64,000 nucleotides of DNA from Crossiella equi. Its GTDB lineage: Bacteria; Actinomycetota; Actinomycetes; Mycobacteriales; Pseudonocardiaceae. Under the pieces are notes generated by a model. It did no database searches, had not been told where the DNA came from, and saw only the letters and a program-made list of their open reading frames with translations. The stretch is taken from positions 620,001 through 684,000 of the forward strand of contig NZ_JAGIOO010000001.1 in assembly GCF_017876755.1 (NCBI RefSeq), written 5' to 3'. The first letter of the stretch is position 1; every line of letters starts with the position of its first letter. Below are positions 54,736-62,806 of this stretch, one piece after another. The position numbers and the translations under genes are program-made.

Positions 54736-55884
54736 GTGCCCGACCCGCGCATCCAGACGCCGACCGACGCGATCATCCGGGTCACCTCGACCGCCATCTG
54801 CGGCTCCGACCTGCACCTCTACGGGGTGCTCGGACCCTACCTGGAACCAGGCGACGTGCTCGGCCACGAGGCCATGGGCGTCGTGGAGGAGGTGGGGGCC
54901 GAGGCGAGCGGCCACCTGAAGGTCGGCGACCGCGTCGTCGTGCCGTTCAACATCTCCTGCGGCCACTGCTGGATGTGCGAGCGCGACCTGTTCGCACAGT
55001 GCGAGACGACACAGGTCCGCGGTGAGGGCAAGGGCGCGAGCCTGTTCGGCTACACCGCCCTCTACGGCGCGGTGCCCGGCGGCCAGGCCGAGTACCTCCG
55101 CGTGCCGCAGGCGCAGTTCGGGCCGATCGTCGTGCCGGAGGGCACCCCGGACGAGCAGTTCCTGTTCCTGTCAGACATCCTGCCGACCGCGTGGCAGGCC
55201 GTGCGCTACGCCGACGTGCCGCCCGGCGGCTCGGTCGCCGTGCTCGGGCTCGGCCCGGTCGGGCAGTTCGCCGTCCGGGTCGCCAAGCAGCTCGGCGCCG
55301 GCCGCGTCATCGGCGTGGACCGGGTGCCCGAACGGCTCGCGCTGGCCGAGAAGTACGGCGCGGAGCCGGTGAACTTCGACGACTTCGGCGGAGCCGGGGC
55401 AATGGCGGCAGCGCTGATCGAGATGGTCGACGGCCGCGGCCCGGACGCCACCATCGACGCCGTCGGCATGGAAGCCCACGGCGGAGGTCTTGTGGCCGTG
55501 GCGCAGAAGGCCACTGGGATGCTGCCGGACGCGCTGGCCCGGAAGGTGACCGACAAGCTGGCCGTCGACCGCCTCGACGCACTGCACACCGCCCTGAAGG
55601 GCGTGCGCCGCGGCGGCACGGCGTCGGTGTCCGGCGTCTACGGCGGCGAGGTGGACGCGATGCCGCTGATGGAGATGTTCGACCGCGGCATCCAGCTGCG
55701 GATGGGCCAGGCCCACGTGCGCCGCTGGACCGGCGACATCCTGCCGCTGGTGCTCGACCCCGCCGACCCGCTGGGAACACTCGACCTGACCACGCACCGC
55801 CTGCCGCTGGCCGATGCCGCGCGGGGCTACGAGATGTTCCGCGCCAAGAGCGACGGCTGCGTCAAGGTCGTGCTCAACCCGTGA
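54736..55884 (+). CDS. Zinc alcohol dehydrogenase (formaldehyde dehydrogenase-like), original start lost
   Basis: 382 residues if begun at GTG 54736. Zinc-dependent medium-chain dehydrogenase: CGSDLHLYG, GHEAMGVVEEVG, structural-zinc cysteines (SCGHCWMCERDLFAQC), VAVLGLGPVGQFAV for NAD, and KGVRRGGTASVSGVYGG. In-frame codons before it (ALTWQGNEKVEVVEV) are the normal family N-terminus. At 54688-54693, where ATG-AAG should stand behind GAGGAG, the sequence is ATC-TAA. The original start codon is destroyed and replaced by a stop, so expression depends on the GTG, which lacks a good ribosome site. Confidence 0.8.
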   Translation: MPDPRIQTPTDAIIRVTSTAICGSDLHLYGVLGPYLEPGDVLGHEAMGVVEEVGAEASGHLKVGDRVVVPFNISCGHCWMCERDLFAQCETTQVRGEGKGASLFGYTALYGAVPGGQAEYLRVPQAQFGPIVVPEGTPDEQFLFLSDILPTAWQAVRYADVPPGGSVAVLGLGPVGQFAVRVAKQLGAGRVIGVDRVPERLALAEKYGAEPVNFDDFGGAGAMAAALIEMVDGRGPDATIDAVGMEAHGGGLVAVAQKATGMLPDALARKVTDKLAVDRLDALHTALKGVRRGGTASVSGVYGGEVDAMPLMEMFDRGIQLRMGQAHVRRWTGDILPLVLDPADPLGTLDLTTHRLPLADAARGYEMFRAKSDGCVKVVLNP

Positions 55885-56768
55885 CCGGGCGCGTCGTGCT
55901 GGTCGTCGGGGCCAGCAGCGGGATCGGCCTCGCCACCGCCGTGGCCTTCACCGCCCGCGAGGACGACGTGGTGCTGGTCTCCCGCAGCGGTGAGGCGCTC
56001 GACGCGGCGGAGAAGGCCTGCCGCGCGGTGGGCACGGGCGCCGTGGACGTGGTCGTCGACGACATCGGCGATCCCGGAGGCGCCGGCCGGATCGTCGCGA
56101 GAACGCTGGCACGGCACGGTCGTGTCGACGTGGTCGTGCACAGTGCGACCACGATGGGCTACGGCACGGTCGAGGAGATGCCCGCGCACGTGTTCAACTC
56201 GGTCGTCGACACGGCGATCCACGGCACGCTCCACCTGGCACAAGCCGTCCTGCCGGTCCTGCGCCGCCAGCACCACGGCGTGTTCGTCGGCGTGAGCTCG
56301 CTGCTCGGTTCGGTCACCGTGCCGGGAATGGGCGCCTACACCGCGGCGAAATGGGGCCAGCGAGCACTGTTGCGGACCCTGCAACAGGAAACCCGTGACG
56401 AACCACGGGTGCACGTGTGCATCGTGAGCCCCGGCAGCGTCAACACCCCGGTGTACTACTAGGCCGCCAACTACACCGGCCGTGCGACGCGGCCCCCGAT
56501 TCCGGTCCTGAGCCCGCGCCGGGTCGCCCTGGCGATCCTCCACCTGGCCGACCGCCCGCGCAGGCATGTCTCGGTGCGGGTGGGCCCGGCAAACCCGTTG
56601 ATCGTCACGGCGTTCCGGTGCCTGCCCAGGCTCTACGACAGGCTCGTCGGGCCGCTGTTCCGCTTGGCGGGGCTGACGAAGACGCCGGTCAGGCACACTC
56701 AGGGCACTGTGTTCACGCCGCGCCCGGACTTGGAGGAGATGCAGGGACGGTGGCCCGCCGGGCGGTGA
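55881..56768 (+). pseudogene. Short-chain dehydrogenase interrupted by an amber codon
   Basis: GTG 55881 overlaps the dehydrogenase stop (GTGA). The SDR core is intact: VVLVVGASSGIGLATAVAF, VVVHSATTMGYG, VGVSSLLGS, catalytic YTAAKWGQR. At 56460-56462, right after VNTPVYY, a TAG replaces the usual Gln codon. The same frame continues with the C-terminal family sequence (AANYTGRATRPPIPVLSPRR ... DLEEMQGRWPAGR) to TGA at 56768. The truncated 193-residue product keeps the active site but loses ~100 residues. Confidence 0.85.
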
Positions 56769-56894
56769 CGGTGAGCGGTGCGGGACCGGGGCCAGGTCAG
56801 CCTCAACCAGGTCCGCACCAGCAGTCGGCCGGCCAGCCCGCCGGGGACGAGCTGTTCGAGTTCGGCCTGGACGTGGTCCTGCGCCGGGACGCCT

Positions 56895-56917
56895 GTCCCC
56901 GAAGGGACCTTGGTCCT
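56895..56917. promoter_or_regulatory. DosR/OsdR-like palindromes upstream of the CBS gene
   Basis: In the 56769-57005 gap, GTCCC-CGAA-GGGAC (56895-56908) overlaps GGACC-TT-GGTCC (56905-56916), about 90 bases before the CBS start. The second core is identical to the one before the nitroreductase gene. It resembles the mycobacterial DosR box core GGGAC...GTCCC. The rest of the gap shows no gene. Confidence 0.5.
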
Positions 56918-57005
56918 GGTCCGGCCCGGTCCTCCGGCGATGCCGGCCGGTGCTGGACCGGCCGTAGCGTTGACGTGGTGAGACGCATCGGACAGGAGGA
57001 AACCC

Positions 57006-57420
57006 ATGACCACCGCGGAGAACTCCCGGCCACCGCGTTCGGCCGAGGTCCGGGCGCCGGAGTCGACGACCGTCGCGGAGGTGATGCGGCGCGCGGTGCT
57101 GGTGGTGGGGCTGGACGACCTCGTCGGTGAGGTGCGCGGCGCGCTGCGGCGCGGGGGGGCTGGAGCACGCGGTGGTGCGGCAGGGCAGCCACATCACCGG
57201 GATCCTGCACCGGTCGTCCTGTCCCCGGTGGCGGGCGGGGGCGCGGGTGCGGGACCTCGTGCGGCCCGGTCTGGTGTGCGTCCGGCAGGACGCCCAGGTC
57301 TGGACCGCGGCCGCGTTGCTGGAGCGGACCGGGTTCCCCGCGTTGCCCGTCGTGGACCGCTGGGGTGCGCTCATGGGGGTGGTGGTGGCGAAGGACCTGC
57401 GGGGACTGCGCGTCCGGTGA
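57006..57420 (+). pseudogene. CBS-domain protein, frameshifted at a G7 run
   Basis: ATG 57006 behind GGAGGAAA gives TTVAEVMRRAVLVVGLDDLV and GEVRGALRRGG. At the seven-G run 57153-57159 the frame changes, and the rest (LEHAVVRQGSHITGILHR; QVWTAAALLERTGFPALPVV; ALMGVVVAKDLRG) continues in the other frame to 57420. Together this is a ~137-residue CBS protein. The homopolymer makes a sequencing or phase-variation explanation as likely as true decay. Confidence 0.7.
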
Positions 57421-57599
57421 CCCGGTGCGCGGGCGGCCTCCTCGGTGCGGTTGGCCGCGTTCTCGCCCCCTCCCCCGTCCGGGGCGGGCAAGCCCCGGTC
57501 CGGTGCGGCGGCGCGGGGGTGCTGGCCGAGACGAGGCCGGACCCCGTTCTCGCAATGTCACCCCCCCCGGCAGACGTGGCAGCACCACCCGCACGGCGG

Positions 57600-57705
57600 G
57601 CAGCGGGCACCGCGGAACGCCCAGCACGACCACGTCCTCATCACGCAGGTGCCCCAGCCGTCCGGCCAGTCGCGCACCAGCCTCGCGACGATCGGGGAAT
57701 CCCAT
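57600..57705 (-). pseudogene. Phosphoribosyltransferase N-terminal fragment
   Basis: ATG 57705 starts MGFPDRREAGARLAGRLGHL followed by DEDVVVLGVPR, the usual start of the stress-linked phosphoribosyltransferases found in DosR-type regulons. After ~37 residues similarity is lost and the catalytic PRPP loop is absent. Divergent from the nitroreductase gene with the palindrome 57746-57757 between them. Confidence 0.6.
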
Positions 57706-57745
57706 CGGTACGTCTCTGACCTGGGCCCGAGGCCCAGGAAGTCAA

Positions 57746-57757
57746 GGACCTTGGTCC
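57746..57757. promoter_or_regulatory. DosR/OsdR-like box upstream of the nitroreductase
   Basis: GGACC-TT-GGTCC, 64 bases before ATG 57821 and 41 bases before the divergent phosphoribosyltransferase fragment. Same 12-base core as at 56905-56916. Confidence 0.55.
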
Positions 57758-57820
57758 GTGTCCCACAGCGCCGCCCGCGGCGCATCGTGGAGGGCAGCAC
57801 TGCGCAGGGAGGCGAACGCG

Positions 57821-58864
57821 ATGGACACCACGGGACTGACGAGGTCACTGGGCCTTGGTCCGGGACAGGTCGAGGCGGTGCTGCGCGCCGCGGTCTCCGC
57901 CCCGTCGGCGTACAACACCCAGCCGTGGCGCTTCCGGGTTCTCGACGACCGCATCGAGGTGCACGCCGATCTCGGCAGGCGGCTGCCCGCCACCGACCCG
58001 CAGGACCGCGAGCTCCGCGTGGCCTGCGGTGCGGCGCTGTTCAACATCCGGCTCGCGCTCACCGGGCTGCACATCCGCCCGCTGGTCACCCTCGTACCGG
58101 AACGCAAGCGGCCGGAGCTGCTGGCCGTCGTCCGGCACGGCGGCCGGGTGCGGCTGGACGAGGCCACCGCGGCGCTGCTGAGCGCCATCCCGAAGCGGCG
58201 CACCAACCGCCGTCCCTTCCTGGACCGGCAGGTCCCCCGTTCACAGGTACCGATGCTGGTCAAGGCGGCCGAGCACGAGCAGTGCTGGCTGCACCCCGTG
58301 GAAGAGCCCGCCGAGCGGGCCAGCCTGCTCGGTCTCGTACACCGGGCGCACCGCCGCCAGCAGCAGGACCCGGGATTCCACGCCGAGTTCGCCGCCTGGA
58401 CCGGTCACGACGACGGCCGGCCGGATGGGGTGCCGCACAGCTCGGGCGGCCCGCTGCCTGAGCCGCAGGACAGCTGGGTGCTGCGCGACTTCACCGGTGG
58501 CCGGGGCCGGGAACGTCTGCCGGGCAAGGACTTCGAGGACCAGCCCTTGATCGCGGTGCTCTGCTCCTTCTACGACGGCCCGCGCGCGGATCTGACCGCC
58601 GGGCAGGCCCTGCAACGCGTGCTGCTCACCGCGACCACACTCGGCCTGTCCTGCTCCTTCATCTCCCCACCGGTGGAGGTCCCCGCCGTGCGCGAGGACC
58701 TGCGCAGGCTGCTGGGCGGGGGGCTCTACCCGCAGTCCGTGCTGCGGCTGGGCTACGGCGCGCCGGTGCCCCGGGTTCCCCGCCGCGACCTGGACGACCT
58801 GGTCATCCCGGTGCAGCCGCGAGGCGGCCATGCTGAGGAGGAGCGCGATGGCACGTGCCCGTGA
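57821..58864 (+). CDS. Acg-family FMN nitroreductase-like protein
   Basis: 347 residues from ATG 57821 (CAGGGAGG upstream). AVSAPSAYNTQPWRFRV is the Acg/nitroreductase signature; IPKRRTNRRPFLDRQVP and the C-terminal LYPQSVLRLGYG match the double nitroreductase-like fold of mycobacterial Acg (Rv2032), a DosR-regulon member thought to sequester FMN. Overlaps the downstream CBS gene by 17 bases. Confidence 0.88.
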   Translation: MDTTGLTRSLGLGPGQVEAVLRAAVSAPSAYNTQPWRFRVLDDRIEVHADLGRRLPATDPQDRELRVACGAALFNIRLALTGLHIRPLVTLVPERKRPELLAVVRHGGRVRLDEATAALLSAIPKRRTNRRPFLDRQVPRSQVPMLVKAAEHEQCWLHPVEEPAERASLLGLVHRAHRRQQQDPGFHAEFAAWTGHDDGRPDGVPHSSGGPLPEPQDSWVLRDFTGGRGRERLPGKDFEDQPLIAVLCSFYDGPRADLTAGQALQRVLLTATTLGLSCSFISPPVEVPAVREDLRRLLGGGLYPQSVLRLGYGAPVPRVPRRDLDDLVIPVQPRGGHAEEERDGTCP

Positions 58865-59264
58865 CCTGATGAGCACGCCCGTGGTGTGCGTGCGGGCCGA
58901 TCTGCCCCTGCACGCCGCCGCACGACTGCTGGCCGAGCGCGGATTCGCCGCGCTGCCAGTGCTCGACGAGGACGACCGCCTGGTCGGCATGATCGCCGAG
59001 TGCGACCTGCTCCGGGCACACCTGGCGCGCGGCGGCTGGCAAGCCCGGACCGTTGCCACCGCACTGACCCGCACGGTTGCCGCCGTCACGCCGGAGACCC
59101 GGCTCGACGACCTCGCCGAGCACCTGCTCGACCTGCGGTACCGCAGTGTGCCCGTGGTCGACGGCGCCGCCCTCCTGGGCATCGTCAGCCGCCGCGACCT
59201 GCTGCGCGCACTGACCCGCGAACCCGAGGACACGAGTGAGGAGGCGTCATGCACGTCCTGGTGA
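58848..59264 (+). CDS. Tandem CBS-domain protein
   Basis: 138 residues from ATG 58848, chosen because GAGGAGG lies 7 bases upstream; ATG 58830 is a weaker alternative. Two CBS motifs: RDLMSTPVVCVRADLPLHAA ... GFAALPVLDEDDRLVGMI, and RSVPVVDGAALLGIVSRRDL. Probably an adenine-nucleotide sensor. Overlaps both neighbours. Confidence 0.9.
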   Translation: MARARDLMSTPVVCVRADLPLHAAARLLAERGFAALPVLDEDDRLVGMIAECDLLRAHLARGGWQARTVATALTRTVAAVTPETRLDDLAEHLLDLRYRSVPVVDGAALLGIVSRRDLLRALTREPEDTSEEASCTSW

Positions 59265-59656
59265 CCGAGTCGAGGTTCGGCGACGCCGACCAGCTCGTGG
59301 AACGCCTGGAGGGGACCGGCTGCCGGGTCAGCACCTGCCACGGGCAGCTCGGCCTGTGCCGGGTGCTCTCCCCCGGCAACCGCTGCCCGCTCGATGAGCG
59401 CGGCCCGGTCGACCTGGTGGTCGACGTCCGCAACGGTTGCGAGGAGCTGTCCGCCCGCGAGTACGGCGTGGTGTGCGCGGTGCGGGCCAACGTCCCGCTG
59501 CTGATCGTGGGCACCGACCCGGACGTGCCCGCCGTGGTGCCCGCCGGGTTGCAGCAGTGGGCGCAGGCGGTCAGCGCCGAGCAGCTGCTCGACGCCTGTC
59601 GCGACCACATCGCCAGCCGCCGCGAGGCCGAGGAGAACGAAGGAAGGGACCGATGA
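59249..59656 (+). CDS. Hypothetical protein of the stress cluster
   Basis: 135 residues from ATG 59249, overlapping the CBS stop. Alpha/beta, with a response-regulator-like pattern: MHVLVTESRFGDADQLVERL, VDLVVDVRNG, VPLLIVGTDPDVPA. Two Cys near the middle (STCHGQLGLC) could be redox-active. No named family. Confidence 0.8.
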   Translation: MHVLVTESRFGDADQLVERLEGTGCRVSTCHGQLGLCRVLSPGNRCPLDERGPVDLVVDVRNGCEELSAREYGVVCAVRANVPLLIVGTDPDVPAVVPAGLQQWAQAVSAEQLLDACRDHIASRREAEENEGRDR

Positions 59657-60135
59657 ACCAGCGGCAGAACCGGATCGTGGTCGGCGTGGACGGGACCGAG
59701 GCCGGTCGCCGCGCCCTGGCCTGGGCGCTGGGCGAGGCCCGGGCCCACCAGGCGGTGCTGGAGGTGGTCCACGCCTGGTCCTTCGACGCGATGACCGACC
59801 TGGCGTTCACCTCCAGCGAGCACCAGCACGAGGCCTCGGTGGGTCTGCTGGCCGCCGAGCTGGCCGAGGTCACCCGGGGCCAGACCGACCTGCCCCCGAT
59901 CGTCACCCACTCCCGGCAGGGCGCGCCCGCCGGGGTGCTGGTCAAGGCCGCGGAGGACGCACTGCTGCTCGTGGTCGGTGCGCACAAGGGCGGGCTGTTC
60001 CGGGAGGTGCTGCTCGGCTCCGTCAGTGGTGCCTGCGTGCGGCACAGCCGCGGCCCGGTCGTGGTCGTTCCGCCGGAGCGGGTGCGGGTGCCGGAGCGCG
60101 CCGAGGGTGCCCCGCCGGTCGGGGTGATGTACTGA
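59653..60135 (+). CDS. Universal stress protein
   Basis: 160 residues from ATG 59653 (AGGAAGGGA upstream), overlapping the preceding stop (ATGA). One UspA domain: IVVGVDGTEAGRRALAWAL, and the ATP-binding VVGAHKGGLFREVLLGSVSG followed by RGPVVVVPP (G-2x-G-9x-G pattern). Probably ATP-binding and hypoxia- or stress-induced with its neighbours. Confidence 0.92.
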   Translation: MNQRQNRIVVGVDGTEAGRRALAWALGEARAHQAVLEVVHAWSFDAMTDLAFTSSEHQHEASVGLLAAELAEVTRGQTDLPPIVTHSRQGAPAGVLVKAAEDALLLVVGAHKGGLFREVLLGSVSGACVRHSRGPVVVVPPERVRVPERAEGAPPVGVMY

Positions 60136-60171
60136 CCGCGCGCCGACACTCCCGGCCCTCGCCCGGTCAGT
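60131..60171. terminator. Possible hairpin between convergent genes
   Basis: ACTGACCG / CGGTCAGT with a 25-base interval, overlapping both stop codons. Weak. Confidence 0.3.
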
Positions 60172-61750
60172 CGATGTCCCTGCGCCGCAGCACGAACAGC
60201 CCGGCACCGGCCAGCAGTGCGGTGACGGCGACCAGGGCGAGGAGCGGGGTCGCCGCGACCTCGGCGCCGGGCAGCTTCGGCACGTGCGCGAACGGCGACA
60301 GCTCGTACACCCACTCGTCGAGCTCCAGCAACGGACCGAGCTCGGCCAGCAGCAGGAAGCCGACCAGGCAGCTCCACGCCACCGGGACCGCACGCGGGGA
60401 CGAACCGCAGCAGAGGGCGGCGATGCCGACGAGGACCCAGGCCGCGGGGATGTGCACCGCGGCGGCGCCGAGCACGCGGGTGAGCTGTGCCGGGTCGGCT
60501 GTCCGGAGTGCGTGCGCCACGCCCGTGGTGAGCCCGGCGGTGAGCAGCAGGGAGGCGGTGCCGAGGAGCGCTACCGCCAGGTGGCTGCCCGCCCAGCGCA
60601 GCCGGCTGGTCGGGGTGCTGAGCAGTGCGTCGGCGCGGGCGGCGGTCTCCTCCGTCGCCACGGCCGCGACCGCGTGCACGCCGTAGGCGGCGCCCAGCAC
60701 GCCCAGCAGGCCGAACATGGCGGTCAGCACGGTGTCGGCCGGTGCCTTGTCGCCGCCGAGGGCGGTGAAGACCGCACGGGCTTCCGGCGAGGCCAGCAGG
60801 TCCGCCGCGGAGCCCGCCACGCTGCCGACCAGGACACCGTAGAACGCGAAGCCCACGAGCCAGGCCAGCGCGGCTCCCCGGTGCAGGCGCCAGGCCAGCC
60901 CCGCCGCGGTGGTGGGACCGCGGTGGGACACCGCACCGGCGTGTTCGGCGAGCACGCCGGCACGATCGTCCCGGCGTGCCTGGAGGCGGTAGGCGAGCGC
61001 GACGGCCAGCGCGGTGGCCGTCAGGCTCACCAGGAAGACCCACCAGCGGTCTCCGGCGAACGGGCGGACGGCCTGGCTCCAGCCGACCGGGGACAGCCAG
61101 CTCAGCCAGGCCGGTCCGGTGGTGTCGCCGACCGCGCGGAGCAGGTAGGCCGCCGCCAGCACGCCCACTGCCGAGCCGGTGGCCGCGCGGCTGCTCGGCA
61201 CCAGCTGCGCGGTCACCGCCGCGATCCCGGTGAACACCAGGGCGATGCCCGCCCAGGCCAGCGCGAAGGCCAGGGCGCCCGTCGCCGGGAGGCCGGAGAG
61301 GGCAAGGCCCACCGCGGTGAGGGCGCTCAGCACCGCGGTCGTGCCCGTGCACAGGAGCAGGGCCGCGGTCAGCGGGGCCTGGCGGCCCACCACGCCACAG
61401 CGCAGCAGTTCGTGTGCGCCGGACTGCTCCTCGGCGCGGGTGTGGCGCACCACCAGCACGATCATGAGGACCGCGAGCAGGACCGCGCCGGTGCCCATGG
61501 CCTTCAGCATGGCCACCGCGCCCAGGGAGGTCTCGTCGTGGATGCGGCCGTACACCGCGACCAGTGCCGGGCTGGCGTTGAGCACCCGGGCGCCGCGCAC
61601 CAGCGACTCGGTGGTCGGGAACAGGCCTTCGGTGGCCGTGGCCGAGGTGAGCGCCAGCAGCAGGAAGGCCGTGAGCCAGGTGGGCAGCAGCACGCGGTCG
61701 CGGCGCAGCGCCAGCCGCAGGAGCCGGGCGGTGCCGGTGTGGGCGGTCAT
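60167..61750 (-). CDS. ABC-2-type exporter permease
   Basis: 527 residues, about twelve hydrophobic segments in two similar halves, as in actinobacterial tetronasin/antibiotic-type exporters. GAVLLAVLMIVLVVRHTRAEEQSGAHELLR is the typical cytosolic loop near the third segment. ATG 61750 overlaps the ATPase stop (ATGA), so the two form one transporter. Substrate unknown. Confidence 0.87.
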   Translation of the reverse strand: MTAHTGTARLLRLALRRDRVLLPTWLTAFLLLALTSATATEGLFPTTESLVRGARVLNASPALVAVYGRIHDETSLGAVAMLKAMGTGAVLLAVLMIVLVVRHTRAEEQSGAHELLRCGVVGRQAPLTAALLLCTGTTAVLSALTAVGLALSGLPATGALAFALAWAGIALVFTGIAAVTAQLVPSSRAATGSAVGVLAAAYLLRAVGDTTGPAWLSWLSPVGWSQAVRPFAGDRWWVFLVSLTATALAVALAYRLQARRDDRAGVLAEHAGAVSHRGPTTAAGLAWRLHRGAALAWLVGFAFYGVLVGSVAGSAADLLASPEARAVFTALGGDKAPADTVLTAMFGLLGVLGAAYGVHAVAAVATEETAARADALLSTPTSRLRWAGSHLAVALLGTASLLLTAGLTTGVAHALRTADPAQLTRVLGAAAVHIPAAWVLVGIAALCCGSSPRAVPVAWSCLVGFLLLAELGPLLELDEWVYELSPFAHVPKLPGAEVAATPLLALVAVTALLAGAGLFVLRRRDID

Positions 61751-62634
61751 CGCGCCGTCTCCGCGTAGTGCCGGAGGAACAGCTCCTCCAGCGTCGGCGG
61801 CCGGGAGGTCAGCTCGCGCACCCCGACGCGGGCGAGGTACTTCACCAGTACGTCCATGCCGTCGGCGTCGACCTGGCAGCGGATGCGGTCCGCGTCCACC
61901 CGCAGCACGTGCACGCCCGGCAGGGCGGGCAGGGCGCCGGGCGGACCGGACAGCGTGGCCTCGACCGTGGTGCGGGTCAGGTGGCGCAGGTCGGACAGGG
62001 AACCGGAGTCCACCAACCGGCCGCGGCGGATGATGCTCACCCGGTCGCACAGCTTCTCCACCTCGGCCAGCACGTGGCTGCTCAGCAGGACCGTGTGCCC
62101 GCGTTCACGCGCCTCCCACACGCAGTCCTCGAACACCGCCTGCATCAACGGGTCCAGCCCGACCGTCGGCTCGTCCAGCACCAGCAGTTCGGCGTCGGCG
62201 GCCAGCGCGGCGACCAGGGCCACCTTCTGCCGGTTGCCGGAGGAGTAGGCCCGGCACTTCCTGCCGGGGTCGAGCTCGAAGCGCTCGGTCAGCTCCTGCC
62301 TGCGCCCCGGGTCCAGGCCACCGCGCAGCCCGCCGAGCAGGTCGAGCACCTCGCCGCCGGTCAGGTTCGGCCACAGCGCGACCTCGCCCGGCACCGCGGC
62401 CAGCCTGCGGTGCAGTGCCAGGTCCCGCCACGGGTCACCGCCGAAGAGCCGCGCCGTGCCCCCGTCGGCCCGCAGCAGCCCGAGCAGCACCCGAAGCGCC
62501 GTGGTCTTGCCCGCCCCGTTCGGGCCGAGCAGCGCGTGCACCTCCCCCGCCCGCACGGTCACGTCCAACCCGTCCAGGGCCTGAACCCGGCCGAACCGCT
62601 TGCGCAGCCCGGCCAGCACGACGACATCGGCCAC
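61747..62634 (-). CDS. ABC transporter ATPase
   Basis: 295 residues. Walker A GPNGAGKTTALRVL, a variant signature YSSGNRQKVALVAAL (SSGN replaces LSGG), Walker B LLVLDEPTVGLDP, H-loop LLSSHVLAEVEKL. The C-terminal ~80-residue domain is typical of exporter ATPases of the DrrA/CcmA type. Energises the downstream permease. Confidence 0.93.
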   Translation of the reverse strand: MADVVVLAGLRKRFGRVQALDGLDVTVRAGEVHALLGPNGAGKTTALRVLLGLLRADGGTARLFGGDPWRDLALHRRLAAVPGEVALWPNLTGGEVLDLLGGLRGGLDPGRRQELTERFELDPGRKCRAYSSGNRQKVALVAALAADAELLVLDEPTVGLDPLMQAVFEDCVWEARERGHTVLLSSHVLAEVEKLCDRVSIIRRGRLVDSGSLSDLRHLTRTTVEATLSGPPGALPALPGVHVLRVDADRIRCQVDADGMDVLVKYLARVGVRELTSRPPTLEELFLRHYAETAR

Positions 62635-62712
62635 GGTCCACCGCCTCTCCTCGTGCTGGAACGGTGCACTGGCGGCGCCGTGCCGGGCAGCGGCGAAAGA
62701 CCCGGTCCGGCA

Positions 62713-62724
62713 GGGACTTTCCCC
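62713..62724. promoter_or_regulatory. Possible degenerate DosR-like box
   Basis: GGGACTTTCCCC lies between the divergent ATPase and alcohol dehydrogenase, 83 bases before the latter. The left half fits GGGACTTT; the right half is one base short of a full palindrome. Confidence 0.3.
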
Positions 62725-62806
62725 TCTTCAGGCGAGGGCGGTGTGCTCTGCCGCGCGCGCCCGCCCGCGAGCAGGGTCGTACCTGGAGCCAACCCGAGGA
62801 GGCGCG

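Noticed and set aside
57846-57868. Another GGCCTTGGTCC-like stretch
   Set aside because: Lies inside the nitroreductase coding region and is an imperfect palindrome; not counted as a control site.
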